Source: an uncultured Spirochaetaceae bacterium
Lineage (GTDB): Bacteria; Spirochaetota; Spirochaetia; Sphaerochaetales; Sphaerochaetaceae
Length of the DNA: 64,000 nucleotides
Direction of reading: 5' to 3'
NCBI GenBank assembly: GCA_944390725.1
Contig: CALXQU010000007.1
Span: 45,005-109,004, forward strand
Shown here piece by piece: positions 18,001 through 25,474 of the stretch. The stretch's first letter is position 1. Each line of letters starts with the position of its first letter. The position numbers were made by a program, and so were the translations under genes. The notes below the pieces were generated by a model. The model was not told the origin of the DNA. It saw only the letters and a program-made list of their open reading frames with translations, and made no database searches.

Positions 18001-18258
18001 GAGGATTGCATCAGGGCCGACCTGGTCGAATATCCTCTCGATGTATTCCTTCTTCAGCGGCTCGAGGAATATATGGTCAGCAATCGATGGCGTCGTCATG
18101 ACCGTTGCCGGGTTCGGGTTTATAAGGGAGACTTCATAACCCTCTTCCTTCAGCGCCCTTACCGCCTGGTTGCCGGAGTAGTCGAATTCGCAGGCCTGTC
18201 CTATGACGATGGGCCCCGATCCGATGACCAGTATGTGGTGGATATCATCCCTTCTCAT
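15067..18258 (-). CDS. carB: Carbamoyl-phosphate synthase large subunit
   Basis: Makes carbamoyl phosphate from bicarbonate, ammonia (from CarA) and two ATP, feeding pyrimidine and arginine synthesis. It is 1063 residues, the normal size. Two ATP-grasp halves are seen: the first has RPSFTLGGMGGSIA (about residue 170) and the second RPSFVLGGRAMFIA (about residue 710), each followed by EMNPRVSRSSALASKATG or EVNPRGSRTVPFISKSSG. The C-terminal MGS-like allosteric domain contains INTPMGFHSRKSDD. It overlaps carA by four bases (ATGA), so the two are coupled. Confidence 0.97.
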   Translation of the reverse strand: MRRDDIHHILVIGSGPIVIGQACEFDYSGNQAVRALKEEGYEVSLINPNPATVMTTPSIADHIFLEPLKKEYIERIFDQVGPDAILSTMGGQTALNLTMELEKEGILKKYGVKVIGASAEAIEKAEDRGIFKDIMTSLGYESARSGIARSVEEALAVKEDIPLPLIIRPSFTLGGMGGSIAEKEEDFIPLVEKALEVSPVHEILIEESLIGWREFEMEVMRDSKDNAIIVCSIENIDPMGVHTGDSITIAPIQTLSNDEYQRMRTASIEILRAVGVDCGGSNVQFALSPDHSRMVVIEMNPRVSRSSALASKATGFPIARISAKLAVGYTLDEVQNEITGASVSCFEPALDYVAVKVPRFELEKFPLEAAALGTQMRSVGETLALGRTALEAINKAFRSSEQKLEGITALDKSRYDSDLLLRSAHPLRYLAAYTAIKDGETDLGKLSRITGFDIYFLSILMEMKELEDEIAAGPMTDGLYLKAKKAGLSDKHIRTLTDEPLPEHIIPARHYVDTCAGEFEALTPYCYTSYGEEDEGTGLGKDAVIILASGPNRIGQGLEFDTCCTLSSRAFRKHGRKTIMVNSNPETVSTDYNTSDRLYIEPLTAETVLDIMRKEGTRDVVVQLGGQTPLNMAAELERNGAHIVGTSLSSIDRTEDRGLFSELVKELGLRQPENRSASSIDEIREKAEEIGFPVLLRPSFVLGGRAMFIAYDESGLDEFIAKPEVTISPESPVLVDQFLEDAFEYDLDAVSDGESVYIGGILQHIEAAGIHSGDSAAVFPPYKSKPEILAQMREWTLRLAKHLSVKGLMNIQFAEKDGKLYIIEVNPRGSRTVPFISKSSGVDLVEAAVRVWLGEDLVQQGLVRERGSWAEGRCIMGWAVKEAVFSFDRFQSVDPALGPEMRSTGEVVGYGRTFGEAYAKSQAAAANRLPTSGRVIISVNSKDRGTIAPIARSLQELGFSLLATKGTARDLFKEGILADVVLKTQDGHPNIVDYIRARKADLIINTPMGFHSRKSDDDIRTEAVRAHVPYTTTTSAAKAAVEAIRYLQENRFIVRELPQGPRR

Positions 18259-19355
18259 CTTGCATGCTCCATGAATGTGTCGAATATAGCCTCGGCTTCC
18301 TCCGGTCCTGGCGCGGCTTCCGGATGGAACTGCACGGACCTGACATTGAGGCTGTCCTCATAGAGGCCCTCAACCGATCCGTCATTGGCATTGACGAACC
18401 AGATGGAGACATTGACGGGCAGCGAGTCCCTGTCCGACATGAACCCATGGTTCTGCGCGGTGACGAATGTCCTGCCGCTGAGGCAGTCCCTCACAGGGTG
18501 GTTGGAGCCGTGATGGCCGAACTTCATCTTCACGGTCCTGCCGCCGAGCGCCATGGTTATGATCTGGTGGCCTAGGCATATCCCCTGCACGGGCAGCCTT
18601 CCGATGCATTCCCTTGCCATCCTGACGGCATCTGCCAGCAGCGCAGGATCTCCTGGCCCGTTGGAGAGGAAGAGGGCATCGATGCCCTTCATCGCCAGGA
18701 TCTCCTCCGCTGTCACCGATGGGGGCAGGAGCGTCACTGCCGCACCGCGCCTGTAGAGGCAGTCGATTATCGAGCGCTTGATGCCATAGTCCACGAGGGC
18801 GAAGTGCCGTATGGGCTTATCGGGGGCCGTGGCGAATCCGCTGCCAAGGAATGGGTTCTCCACAGGCTCCTTGACCGATACGCCGTCAATCAGGTCCCTC
18901 TCCGTGATAAGCGGGAACGCAGCGAGCTTTTCCTCGGCTTCCTTCCTGTCTTCCGGATAGAAGAGGATCCCGTTCTGCGATCCATGCTCCCTCAGGTGGA
19001 GGGTGAGGGCCCTGGTATCGAGCTGCTCAAGGGCAGGGATGCCTGCATCGGCTAGGTATCTGTCAAGCGGTATGCGTCCCTCCATCACGGGACCCCTGTA
19101 CAGCTTCCGTATCAGAAGAGCAGTGGCCTTTATCCCACTGCTCTCATTGTCTTCCGCGCTTATTCCGTAATTGCCAATCATCGGGCTTGTCAGCATGACG
19201 ATCTGCCCGTTGTATGATGGATCCGTGAGGATCTCCTGATAGCCGGGGATTCCCGTATTGAAGACGACCTCCCCGGCTTCCAGGGAGATGGGGGCGCCGA
19301 ATGCGATACCCTCGAATTCCTTCCCGTCCCTGAGCTTCAAGATTGCTTTTCTCAT
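18255..19355 (-). CDS. carA: Carbamoyl-phosphate synthase small subunit
   Basis: Glutaminase subunit that releases ammonia and channels it to CarB. It is 366 residues: an N-terminal CarA domain, then a class I glutamine amidotransferase with the nucleophile cysteine in GICLGHQIITMALGG and the His-Glu pair in QFHPEAAPGP. It begins at ATG 19355 after GGAG. A promoter (TTGCAT-18-TAGAAT) lies 24 to 53 bases upstream and its -35 falls in the first copy of a 10-bp repeated ATGCAACA motif, which suggests regulated initiation. Confidence 0.96.
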   Translation of the reverse strand: MRKAILKLRDGKEFEGIAFGAPISLEAGEVVFNTGIPGYQEILTDPSYNGQIVMLTSPMIGNYGISAEDNESSGIKATALLIRKLYRGPVMEGRIPLDRYLADAGIPALEQLDTRALTLHLREHGSQNGILFYPEDRKEAEEKLAAFPLITERDLIDGVSVKEPVENPFLGSGFATAPDKPIRHFALVDYGIKRSIIDCLYRRGAAVTLLPPSVTAEEILAMKGIDALFLSNGPGDPALLADAVRMARECIGRLPVQGICLGHQIITMALGGRTVKMKFGHHGSNHPVRDCLSGRTFVTAQNHGFMSDRDSLPVNVSIWFVNANDGSVEGLYEDSLNVRSVQFHPEAAPGPEEAEAIFDTFMEHAR

Positions 19356-19378
19356 TTCAACTCCGCCAAATTGTGGAA

Positions 19379-19408
19379 ATTCTATCCAAACGCCGCATGC
19401 TTATGCAA
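19379..19408 (-). promoter_or_regulatory. carAB promoter
   Basis: On the complement TTGCAT (19403-19408) and TAGAAT (19379-19384) are 18 bases apart. Confidence 0.5.
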
Positions 19409-19450
19409 CATATCCGAAACAAATGCGACAAAATGCAACAAAACAGCAAC
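19401..19450. repeat. 10-bp phased repeats upstream of carAB
   Basis: Successive 10-base blocks read ttATGCAACA (19401), tatccgaaac (19411), aaATGCGACA (19421), aaATGCAACA (19431) and aaacaGCAAC (19441). Three to four units share ATGCRACA in exact helical phase, and the first covers the carA -35. They could be a cooperative operator. The binding protein is unknown. Confidence 0.5.
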
Positions 19451-19452
19451 AG

Positions 19453-20364
19453 TCAGTTCGTAAGCATGTAGTGCATGGTCGCCTTCGGCTTGCCGAAGAT
19501 GTCGGCAAGAGCCTGCACGGAGAATACCCTGGGGTTCCTTTCCCTGAGTATCCTTGCCTTGCGCCTTATGGCGTCATTCGCCTTCCCGTCCCTGCTGTCT
19601 TCGATGCCGATATATGGCAGCGCAGCCTGCGCAAGCATGGGGAAGGTGACGGGGACGCTTTCGAAAGCAGCTGTCCTCCGCGCGTCCATGGCCGCCTGGC
19701 GGATGGTGCGGAAGGATGCATCCTTGAACAATTCAAGCAGGATTTTCATTCCGGAATGAGAAATATTATCAATACCTGATATATCCGATATATATGCCTT
19801 CCTCTCCTCATCGCCAGGAAGGTCGAGATGTATGGACATGGCCGTGCCGCAATCATCAGGTATCGGGAGCGGTCCGATGCTCTCGATGATAGTTACGAGG
19901 TCCTTGCTGGCAAGCTCCCGTATCTTCGCGGCATCAAGCTCGGCGCAGATGTGGAGGAGCAGACCCTCTGATGGCTCGGAGCTGCTGTCTCCCTCTGCAA
20001 TCGGAAGGGACAGCGCGGCTGCGATGTATTCAGCCAGAGAGGTCTTCCCGCACCCGGAAGGTCCCCATATGCTGAGGACGGTGGGGATCTCGATCCCGTC
20101 GGCTTCCAGTATGTCATGCATGCGTATGCCTTTTATGAATCTGTCCGCATCATCTATAGCCGATGATGCGAGATAGAGCTTCGGGGGCTTTGCCACCGCC
20201 GGCCTGTTCTTCGGCGAGAGCGCCTTCCTGAGCTTCTTCGCGGTCTTCGTATCCCCTTCGTATTCCATCGATGAGATGAGCAGGTTGAGCTTGGTGGCAG
20301 CCTCCCCGGTATGGCCGGATAGCGCCAGCGACAGGATCTCCGTGATTTCCGATGAGTATTTCAA
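19453..20364 (-). CDS. AAA+ ATPase with C-terminal helix-turn-helix-like region
   Basis: A 303-residue protein. The N-terminal ~60 residues are helical. The Walker A motif SIWGPSGCGKTS is near residue 95, and a Walker-B-like stretch (DLVTIIESIG) is about 65 residues later. The last 40 residues (RVFSVQALADIFGKPKATMHYML) look like a helix-turn-helix. It starts at a TTG (20364) with a strong AAGGAGGA five bases upstream. The fold resembles small AAA+ ATPases of mobile or phage regions or DnaA-like regulators; the role is unknown. It ends beside the phased repeats upstream of carA, so a DNA-binding link is possible but unproven. Confidence 0.7.
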   Translation of the reverse strand: MKYSSEITEILSLALSGHTGEAATKLNLLISSMEYEGDTKTAKKLRKALSPKNRPAVAKPPKLYLASSAIDDADRFIKGIRMHDILEADGIEIPTVLSIWGPSGCGKTSLAEYIAAALSLPIAEGDSSSEPSEGLLLHICAELDAAKIRELASKDLVTIIESIGPLPIPDDCGTAMSIHLDLPGDEERKAYISDISGIDNISHSGMKILLELFKDASFRTIRQAAMDARRTAAFESVPVTFPMLAQAALPYIGIEDSRDGKANDAIRRKARILRERNPRVFSVQALADIFGKPKATMHYMLTN

Positions 20365-20534
20365 GCCGTTCCTCCTTGATGCTTTATTGCATATGCCTGT
20401 GCATATCCTAGATTAAATTCCGTGATTATGGAACGATTCCGCTATATTTTCATACGATTTTTATTATCGTCGGTATGCTTGCCTTGAGTGTACAGCATAT
20501 CATGCGAGGGATTTCTGATCCGGGCGGATTGGGT

Positions 20535-20540
20535 TATCAT
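20535..20540 (+). promoter_or_regulatory. -10 box of the leaderless rsmI transcript
   Basis: TATCAT ends six bases before the ATG at 20547, with no ribosome binding site in between. Confidence 0.5.
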
Positions 20541-20546
20541 CGTGGT

Positions 20547-21251
20547 ATGAACTTGTATATGGTCGCGACTCCTATCGGGAATCTTGAGGATATAACATAC
20601 CGTGCCGTGAGGATCCTGGGCGAGGTTGATGTGATTGCCTGCGAGGACACGAGGCATACCTCGCTCCTGCTTTCGCATTATGGCATCAGGAAGCGGCTCA
20701 TCGCCTGCCATTCCCATAATGAGGAGGAGAGCGCGAAGGGCATCATATCGCTTCTCGACCAGGGCATGGATGTGGCTTACTGCTCTGATGCCGGCACTCC
20801 GGGGATTTCGGATCCGGGGGCGAGGCTGGCAGAGCTTGTCAGGTCAGGCAGCGGCCACCGCGTCGTGCCGGTTCCCGGGCCTTCCGCCTTCGCGGCGCTT
20901 GTGTCGGCAGCAGGGAACATCGGGAAGGCCTTCACATTCGAGGGATTCCTCTCGCCGAAGAAGGGCCGCAGGACGAAGAGGCTGGCAGAGCTGTTCTCGC
21001 GTGGCGAGGCATTCATCATCTATGAGTCCCCCTTCAGGATCGTGAAGACGCTTGATGATATCCGCGAGGCAGGCGATGCGAGGCTCGTCGTGGGACGTGA
21101 GCTTACGAAGGCATTCGAGGAGATTATCACGGGCAGCACGGATGAGGTCCTGGCCGCGCTGCAGGACAGGGAGAGGATCAAGGGGGAGTTCGCCGTGATA
21201 GTCATTCCGGAGGTGCTTGATGATACTGCCGAAGAAGATCAGGACGCTTAA
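20547..21251 (+). CDS. rsmI: 16S rRNA (cytidine-1402 2'-O)-methyltransferase RsmI
   Basis: Methylates the ribose of C1402 in the small-subunit rRNA. It is 234 residues from ATG 20547 (MNLYMVATPIGNLED). Tetrapyrrole-methylase-fold motifs are clear: VATPIGNLEDIT, ACEDTRHTSLLL, YCSDAGTPGISDPG, and FEGFLSPKKGRR near residue 130. The C-terminal ~40-residue HTH extension of longer RsmI proteins seems absent. The gene overlaps the next methylase gene. Confidence 0.93.
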   Translation: MNLYMVATPIGNLEDITYRAVRILGEVDVIACEDTRHTSLLLSHYGIRKRLIACHSHNEEESAKGIISLLDQGMDVAYCSDAGTPGISDPGARLAELVRSGSGHRVVPVPGPSAFAALVSAAGNIGKAFTFEGFLSPKKGRRTKRLAELFSRGEAFIIYESPFRIVKTLDDIREAGDARLVVGRELTKAFEEIITGSTDEVLAALQDRERIKGEFAVIVIPEVLDDTAEEDQDA

Positions 21252-21984
21252 GCCGCGCGTCCAGCTGCGCAAGGTCGGCGATATCTTCCATGAGGCTGCC
21301 AGCCATGGGATGGATGATGCCTATCTGGAGGAGGTACTGGGGATAGTCCTCGGCTCTGACCTGCTTGATGAGGATGGCAGGGAGAGGCTCAGGTCCTTCT
21401 TCAGCCGCCATGATTCCATCTCCTTCGATGATATCCATTATTATCTGCTTTCCGTGCTCGGCGATGTCCCTGCAGACTGGGATGCCTCTGGCGATGACGG
21501 TGACGTGGACTGGACGAGGAGGACCGTATTCCCGCATGCGCTCTATCTTGACCATATCAGGTCGCCGTACAATGTCGGCTCCATATTCAGGAGCGCGGAG
21601 GCGTTCGGGGTTGAATCGATAATCATCGCTCCCGGCACGGCCAGCCCGGAGCATCCGCGTGCCGCGAGGACCTCGAGGGGGACATGCAGCGCCATTCCCT
21701 GGCGCGAGGCAGGGCTTGATGGACTGGGGGATATGCCGGTATTCGCCCTGGAGACGGGCGGCGAGGATATCGATAGCTTCACGTTCCCTGAGCGCGGGGT
21801 CTGCATAATCGGGTCCGAGGAGACTGGGATATCACCCGAGGCAAGGCGCCTTGCCCTGTCCTCTGCCGGTATCGTCTCGATAAGGCTCTATGGGGCGAAG
21901 GGCTCGCTGAACGTCTCGGCGGCCTCTGCGATAATGCTGGCGAGATGGGCTAGCCTTTCTGGCTCCAGCGGCAAAGCTCCCTGA
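21220..21984 (+). CDS. SpoU/TrmH family RNA 2'-O-methyltransferase
   Basis: A 254-residue RNA ribose methylase. The N-terminal ~110 residues are an extension I cannot name; the C-terminal SpoU domain shows motif 1 RSPYNVGSIFRSAEAFG, motif 2 GSEETGIS and motif 3 GSLNVSAASAIML, which form the knotted SAM site. ATG 21220 follows GGAGG by six bases and overlaps the rsmI end by 32 bases, so the two rRNA/tRNA methylases are co-expressed. The target nucleotide is unknown. Its 3' end overlaps the converging Lon-like gene by 35 bases. Confidence 0.88.
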   Translation: MILPKKIRTLKPRVQLRKVGDIFHEAASHGMDDAYLEEVLGIVLGSDLLDEDGRERLRSFFSRHDSISFDDIHYYLLSVLGDVPADWDASGDDGDVDWTRRTVFPHALYLDHIRSPYNVGSIFRSAEAFGVESIIIAPGTASPEHPRAARTSRGTCSAIPWREAGLDGLGDMPVFALETGGEDIDSFTFPERGVCIIGSEETGISPEARRLALSSAGIVSIRLYGAKGSLNVSAASAIMLARWASLSGSSGKAP

Positions 21985-23833
21985 GCGCATCCTCGACTTT
22001 CCTGTTGTACGATCCCGGGGTGAAGATGCCTTTCCTGTCACGCTCGCCGATGGGCATCCCAGAAAGCAGCGCCATGCCGTCATCCAGGTCTCCGATGGCA
22101 TAGATATGGAACCTGTGTTCATCTATTGCCTTCTCGATGTGCCTTGGGAGTATCAATGAGGAGATATTCACTTCGGGTATGATGACGCCCTGCGTGCCTG
22201 TGAGCCCGGTTGTCAGGCAGGCATTGTAGAATCCCTCGATCTTCTCATTGATGCCGCCTACGGGCAGGAGGTCACCCATCTGGCTTACGGATCCCGTCAC
22301 CGCGATATCCTGCCGTATCGGTATTCCTCCGATAGCTGAGAGGAGGGCATAGAGCTCCGCCAGCGATGCGCTGTCCCCGTCGACTTCAGCATAGCTCTGC
22401 TCGAAGCAGATCCCTGCATACAGCGATAGCGGGAATGTGCGCGCATAGCGATGCCTGAGGTATCCCTCGAGTATCAGCAGGCCCTTGTCATGGATACCGC
22501 CGGAAAGCCCTGCCTCATGCTCTATGTTGACTATGCCTTCCGTTCCCGGCGCGACCGCGACCGATATCACGGCAGGGGTTCCGAACGATGAGCTGCCCCT
22601 GTCCATCACGGCCAGGCCATTGACGATGCCTGTCTTGGTGCCGCTGAGCGCTATCACCATCGCTCCCGTGCGTATCTCGCTTTCGATCTTCTCCTCCGTA
22701 AGGGAGCCATACCATTCCCTGTTGTGTATCGCTTCCCTGACATCGGCCCCCTCGATGGCGGTATGGCCGTTGGCAGCAGCCAGTATGCTTGATTCCTCAA
22801 GCAGGTCTCCCAGCAGCGACAGCTCCGCGGTGAGCTTGCTCCTGTCTTCCGCTATCAGCGATGAGTGCCTGAGGATTTCCGCGAATGCCTCATCCGATGG
22901 CGGCAGCAGGCCCTTGCCGGCGGATTTGAGGTAACTGACCGTTGCCTCGATGTTCTTCTCGTCAGCGTCGACTGCGTAGTCGAATTCAGGCGTTATGCGG
23001 AAATAGCGGGAGAACTTGCCGTCCTTCTCCGAGAGCGTGTCGAAGGTGTTCTCATTGCCGATCAGGATGACCTTCGTGAGCATAGGTATGGGATCCGGCC
23101 GTACCGATGACATCATCTCGCCGAGCACATTGCGCGAGGACATCGCCCTCTCGGTCATCTCGATATAGCGCTTGAGGGTCTTCCATAGCTCCTCATCGGA
23201 TGTTATCTCCCCGGCATCGAGGATAAGGAAGCCCCCGGAGGCTGCCTGGTATGACCCTATCTGTATCGAGAGATGCGGGGCCGCCTTGCTGTCTGCCGAG
23301 CCGAACAGCGAGCGATGGGAAGGATGGCTCTCTATTATCGTCGGACGGCTGGCCATGCCGCTCCTGTCGAGCACGATGTTCAGCCTGTATGCATCCTCAT
23401 GGCCTCCATACGGCGGAAGCGAGGAGAGGAAGCGCTGTATATCGGGCTTGGGCCACCTGCTGTCGATCCCGCTGCGTGAGAGGGTCCCCTTGCCGAATTT
23501 GGTAAGGTCCTCCTGGAAAGCGGAGGCTGTCCCCTGGGGGAAGAGGAGCACGCGCGGACGCTTCCCGTCGGGATTCCAGCAATATGCAGCATCCTTGAGG
23601 CTGGAGCTGCCTGGCTCCATGCTCTCTATCTCATTGAGCACGGCGTTGAGGCGTCCCGACCCGTCATCGCCGGAAAGGAAGATATTGTATCCTATCCTGT
23701 CGATGGAAAGCCCCATCCTCAGAAGCCCCAGCGCACGTTCCTGCCCGACTGTCCTGCAGCCCGGCTCTATGCCTGAGAACGACCTGCCTCCATAGGAGAG
23801 CACGATATCCCCGGCTTTCAGTTCCCTTATCAT
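21950..23833 (-). CDS. Compact Lon-like (S16) protease with AAA_32-type region
   Basis: A 627-residue protein ending in a Lon protease domain. The catalytic serine is in EVDGDSASLAELYALLS and the lysine in GGINEKIEGFYN. The N-terminal half resembles the AAA_32 region of the LonC/YcbZ-like group (COG1067), but the Walker A site reads SGDDGSGRL, with arginine in place of lysine; the Walker-B-like stretch is SGGFLILDAGE. It is shorter than the ~750-800 residues usual for this group. It may therefore degrade unfolded proteins without ATP. The ATG at 23833 has a -10-like TACAAT eight bases upstream; TTG 23836 is the alternative. Confidence 0.85.
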   Translation of the reverse strand: MIRELKAGDIVLSYGGRSFSGIEPGCRTVGQERALGLLRMGLSIDRIGYNIFLSGDDGSGRLNAVLNEIESMEPGSSSLKDAAYCWNPDGKRPRVLLFPQGTASAFQEDLTKFGKGTLSRSGIDSRWPKPDIQRFLSSLPPYGGHEDAYRLNIVLDRSGMASRPTIIESHPSHRSLFGSADSKAAPHLSIQIGSYQAASGGFLILDAGEITSDEELWKTLKRYIEMTERAMSSRNVLGEMMSSVRPDPIPMLTKVILIGNENTFDTLSEKDGKFSRYFRITPEFDYAVDADEKNIEATVSYLKSAGKGLLPPSDEAFAEILRHSSLIAEDRSKLTAELSLLGDLLEESSILAAANGHTAIEGADVREAIHNREWYGSLTEEKIESEIRTGAMVIALSGTKTGIVNGLAVMDRGSSSFGTPAVISVAVAPGTEGIVNIEHEAGLSGGIHDKGLLILEGYLRHRYARTFPLSLYAGICFEQSYAEVDGDSASLAELYALLSAIGGIPIRQDIAVTGSVSQMGDLLPVGGINEKIEGFYNACLTTGLTGTQGVIIPEVNISSLILPRHIEKAIDEHRFHIYAIGDLDDGMALLSGMPIGERDRKGIFTPGSYNRKVEDALRELCRWSQKG

Positions 23834-23903
23834 CAATCAGGATTGTATTTCCCCGCTGATGATGCTGTCAAATGACGATATAGCCGATGGACCCGTTGAT
23901 CGC

Positions 23904-23909
23904 TATAAT
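23904..23909 (+). promoter_or_regulatory. -10 box of the leaderless Nif3-like gene
   Basis: A perfect TATAAT ends seven bases before the ATG at 23917. The divergent Lon-like gene has its own TACAAT at 23842-23847 on the complement. Confidence 0.6.
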
Positions 23910-23916
23910 CCCTTAT

Positions 23917-24672
23917 ATGACGGTTTATGGGTTCGGAAGGCTTCTTGAGGAGAGGCTGGATATAAAAGGATTCGATGACATATCGCTCAACGGGTTCCAG
24001 ATAGCTGGCCCGGACAGGGAGCTGAGGAAGGCTGCCTTCGCGGTCGATGCATCGTTTGAGTCGATCGATAGGGCAGTGTCTGCCTCTGCTGATATCCTGG
24101 TTGTGCATCATGGCCTCTTCTGGGGGCATCCGATTGCTATATCAGGCAATCATTATGCAAGGGTAAAGCGTGCTATCGATGGCAATCTGTCGCTTTTCGC
24201 ATGCCATCTGCCGCTCGATGCCCATCCTCTGTATGGCAACAATGCGCAGATGGCGATAAGCCTCGGCATGGCTGGATACGACCCGTTCGGCACATTCCGC
24301 GGCAGGACGATAGGGTTCAAGGGCAGGCTGCCTTTCCCGATGACGGTGCCTGAGGTCGCCAGGATACTCGGGTTCTCGGCGGAATCGGGGACCAGGATCC
24401 TGAAGTTCGGCAAGGACATGGTGGAGACGGTCGGGATCATATCCGGCGGTGCAGGCGATGATGTGGTGCAGGCCATCGATGAGGGGCTTGACCTCTTCAT
24501 CACCGGCGAGGTGCCCCATGAGGTATACAGCACCGTAAGGGAAAGCGGCATCAACCTGCTTGCAGGAGGGCACTACCAGAGCGAGGTGTTCGGCGTGAAG
24601 GCGCTGCAGCGCATGACGGAGAAGGAGCTCGGCATCGAGTCTGTCTTCCTCGATATCCCGACGGGGCTGTGA
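23917..24672 (+). CDS. Nif3-like dinuclear metal centre protein
   Basis: A 251-residue member of the Nif3/YqfO/YbgI family, often labelled GTP cyclohydrolase 1 type 2, although the true reaction is uncertain. Metal ligands are visible in VVHHGLFWGHP (about residue 63), CHLPLDAHPLYG and, near the C-terminus, LLAGGHYQSEVFG. It starts at ATG 23917 and overlaps the lspA start, so the two are co-transcribed. Confidence 0.88.
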   Translation: MTVYGFGRLLEERLDIKGFDDISLNGFQIAGPDRELRKAAFAVDASFESIDRAVSASADILVVHHGLFWGHPIAISGNHYARVKRAIDGNLSLFACHLPLDAHPLYGNNAQMAISLGMAGYDPFGTFRGRTIGFKGRLPFPMTVPEVARILGFSAESGTRILKFGKDMVETVGIISGGAGDDVVQAIDEGLDLFITGEVPHEVYSTVRESGINLLAGGHYQSEVFGVKALQRMTEKELGIESVFLDIPTGL

Positions 24673-25193
24673 TGAAGAAGGCATTGCCGCTGTCCCTTAC
24701 AGCCTTCGTGGTCATCGCTGACCAGCTTTCCAAGGCCTGGATCGTCTCAACCATACCTGAGGGCACTGTCGCCTACAGGCTGCTTGGTGATTTCCTCTGG
24801 ATCTGCCATGTGCGCAACGATGCCGTCGCATTCTCCATGGGAGCCGGGCTGCCCGAGGCCGTGAAGGCTGCCGCCTTCATCGTGATACCGCTTGTCCTCA
24901 TGGCGCTTGTGGTCGCATCGATCTTCACCGACAGGATCATCGGGAAGGTCACGTCCTTCCAGCGCTGGTGCCTGGCAGGCATCGCAGGAGGGGGGATAGG
25001 GAATCTGATCGACCGCGTGTTCCGCTCGTTCAGGGTGGTGGATTGGATCTCTACCGATAACTATGGCTGGTTCGGGATGGAAAGGTTCCCGACATACAAT
25101 ATCGCGGATGCGGCAATCGTCATCTCTGTGGTGCTCCTGGTTGCCAGCATCCTCATAGGGGAGTTTAGGAAGAATGCCAAGCAGGAAAGCTAA
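24672..25193 (+). CDS. lspA: Lipoprotein signal peptidase (signal peptidase II)
   Basis: Membrane aspartyl protease that removes signal peptides from prolipoproteins. It is 173 residues with four membrane segments. The motifs VIADQLSKAW, VRNDAVAFSM, GNLIDRVFR and FPTYNIADAAI are present; the aspartates in the last two are catalytic. The start is ATG 24672 (or GTG 24669), which overlaps the Nif3 stop. Lipoproteins such as those at 31661 and 49574 are its likely substrates. Confidence 0.95.
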   Translation: MKKALPLSLTAFVVIADQLSKAWIVSTIPEGTVAYRLLGDFLWICHVRNDAVAFSMGAGLPEAVKAAAFIVIPLVLMALVVASIFTDRIIGKVTSFQRWCLAGIAGGGIGNLIDRVFRSFRVVDWISTDNYGWFGMERFPTYNIADAAIVISVVLLVASILIGEFRKNAKQES

Positions 25194-25473
25194 TACCGCG
25201 ATCTTCATGGTCGCCGCCACGCTGGTGAATATCGTGCTTCTGTTCGTCTTCATACTGCTGGGGCTCATCGTCCTCAATCTGGCAGTGAGCTATCTGCAGG
25301 TATCGGAATCGATTTTCCCGGTACTTATGCTCGCCGTCTTCGTCCTGTCCATCGTGCTGTCGATGCTTGTCTACTCGAAGCTGGTCAAGTGGGTGACTGC
25401 GAAGTATGGGCTTGAGGATAAGCTGGCTCCGCTTTTCTCCTCAGGGAAGAATAGGCGGAAGAGCGAGGAATAA
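25174..25473 (+). CDS. Small membrane protein downstream of lspA
   Basis: A 99-residue protein with two hydrophobic segments (about residues 9-37 and 49-67) and a charged C-terminal tail (GKNRRKSEE). It overlaps lspA by 20 bases and has GGGGAG upstream of ATG 25174. It looks like an accessory membrane protein of the lspA operon. I do not recognise its family. Confidence 0.75.
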   Translation: MPSRKANTAIFMVAATLVNIVLLFVFILLGLIVLNLAVSYLQVSESIFPVLMLAVFVLSIVLSMLVYSKLVKWVTAKYGLEDKLAPLFSSGKNRRKSEE

Positions 25474-25474
25474 G

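Noticed and set aside
17533..18363. 276-codon frame antisense to carB/carA
   Set aside because: Spans the junction of two certain genes on the other strand; a GC-driven shadow.
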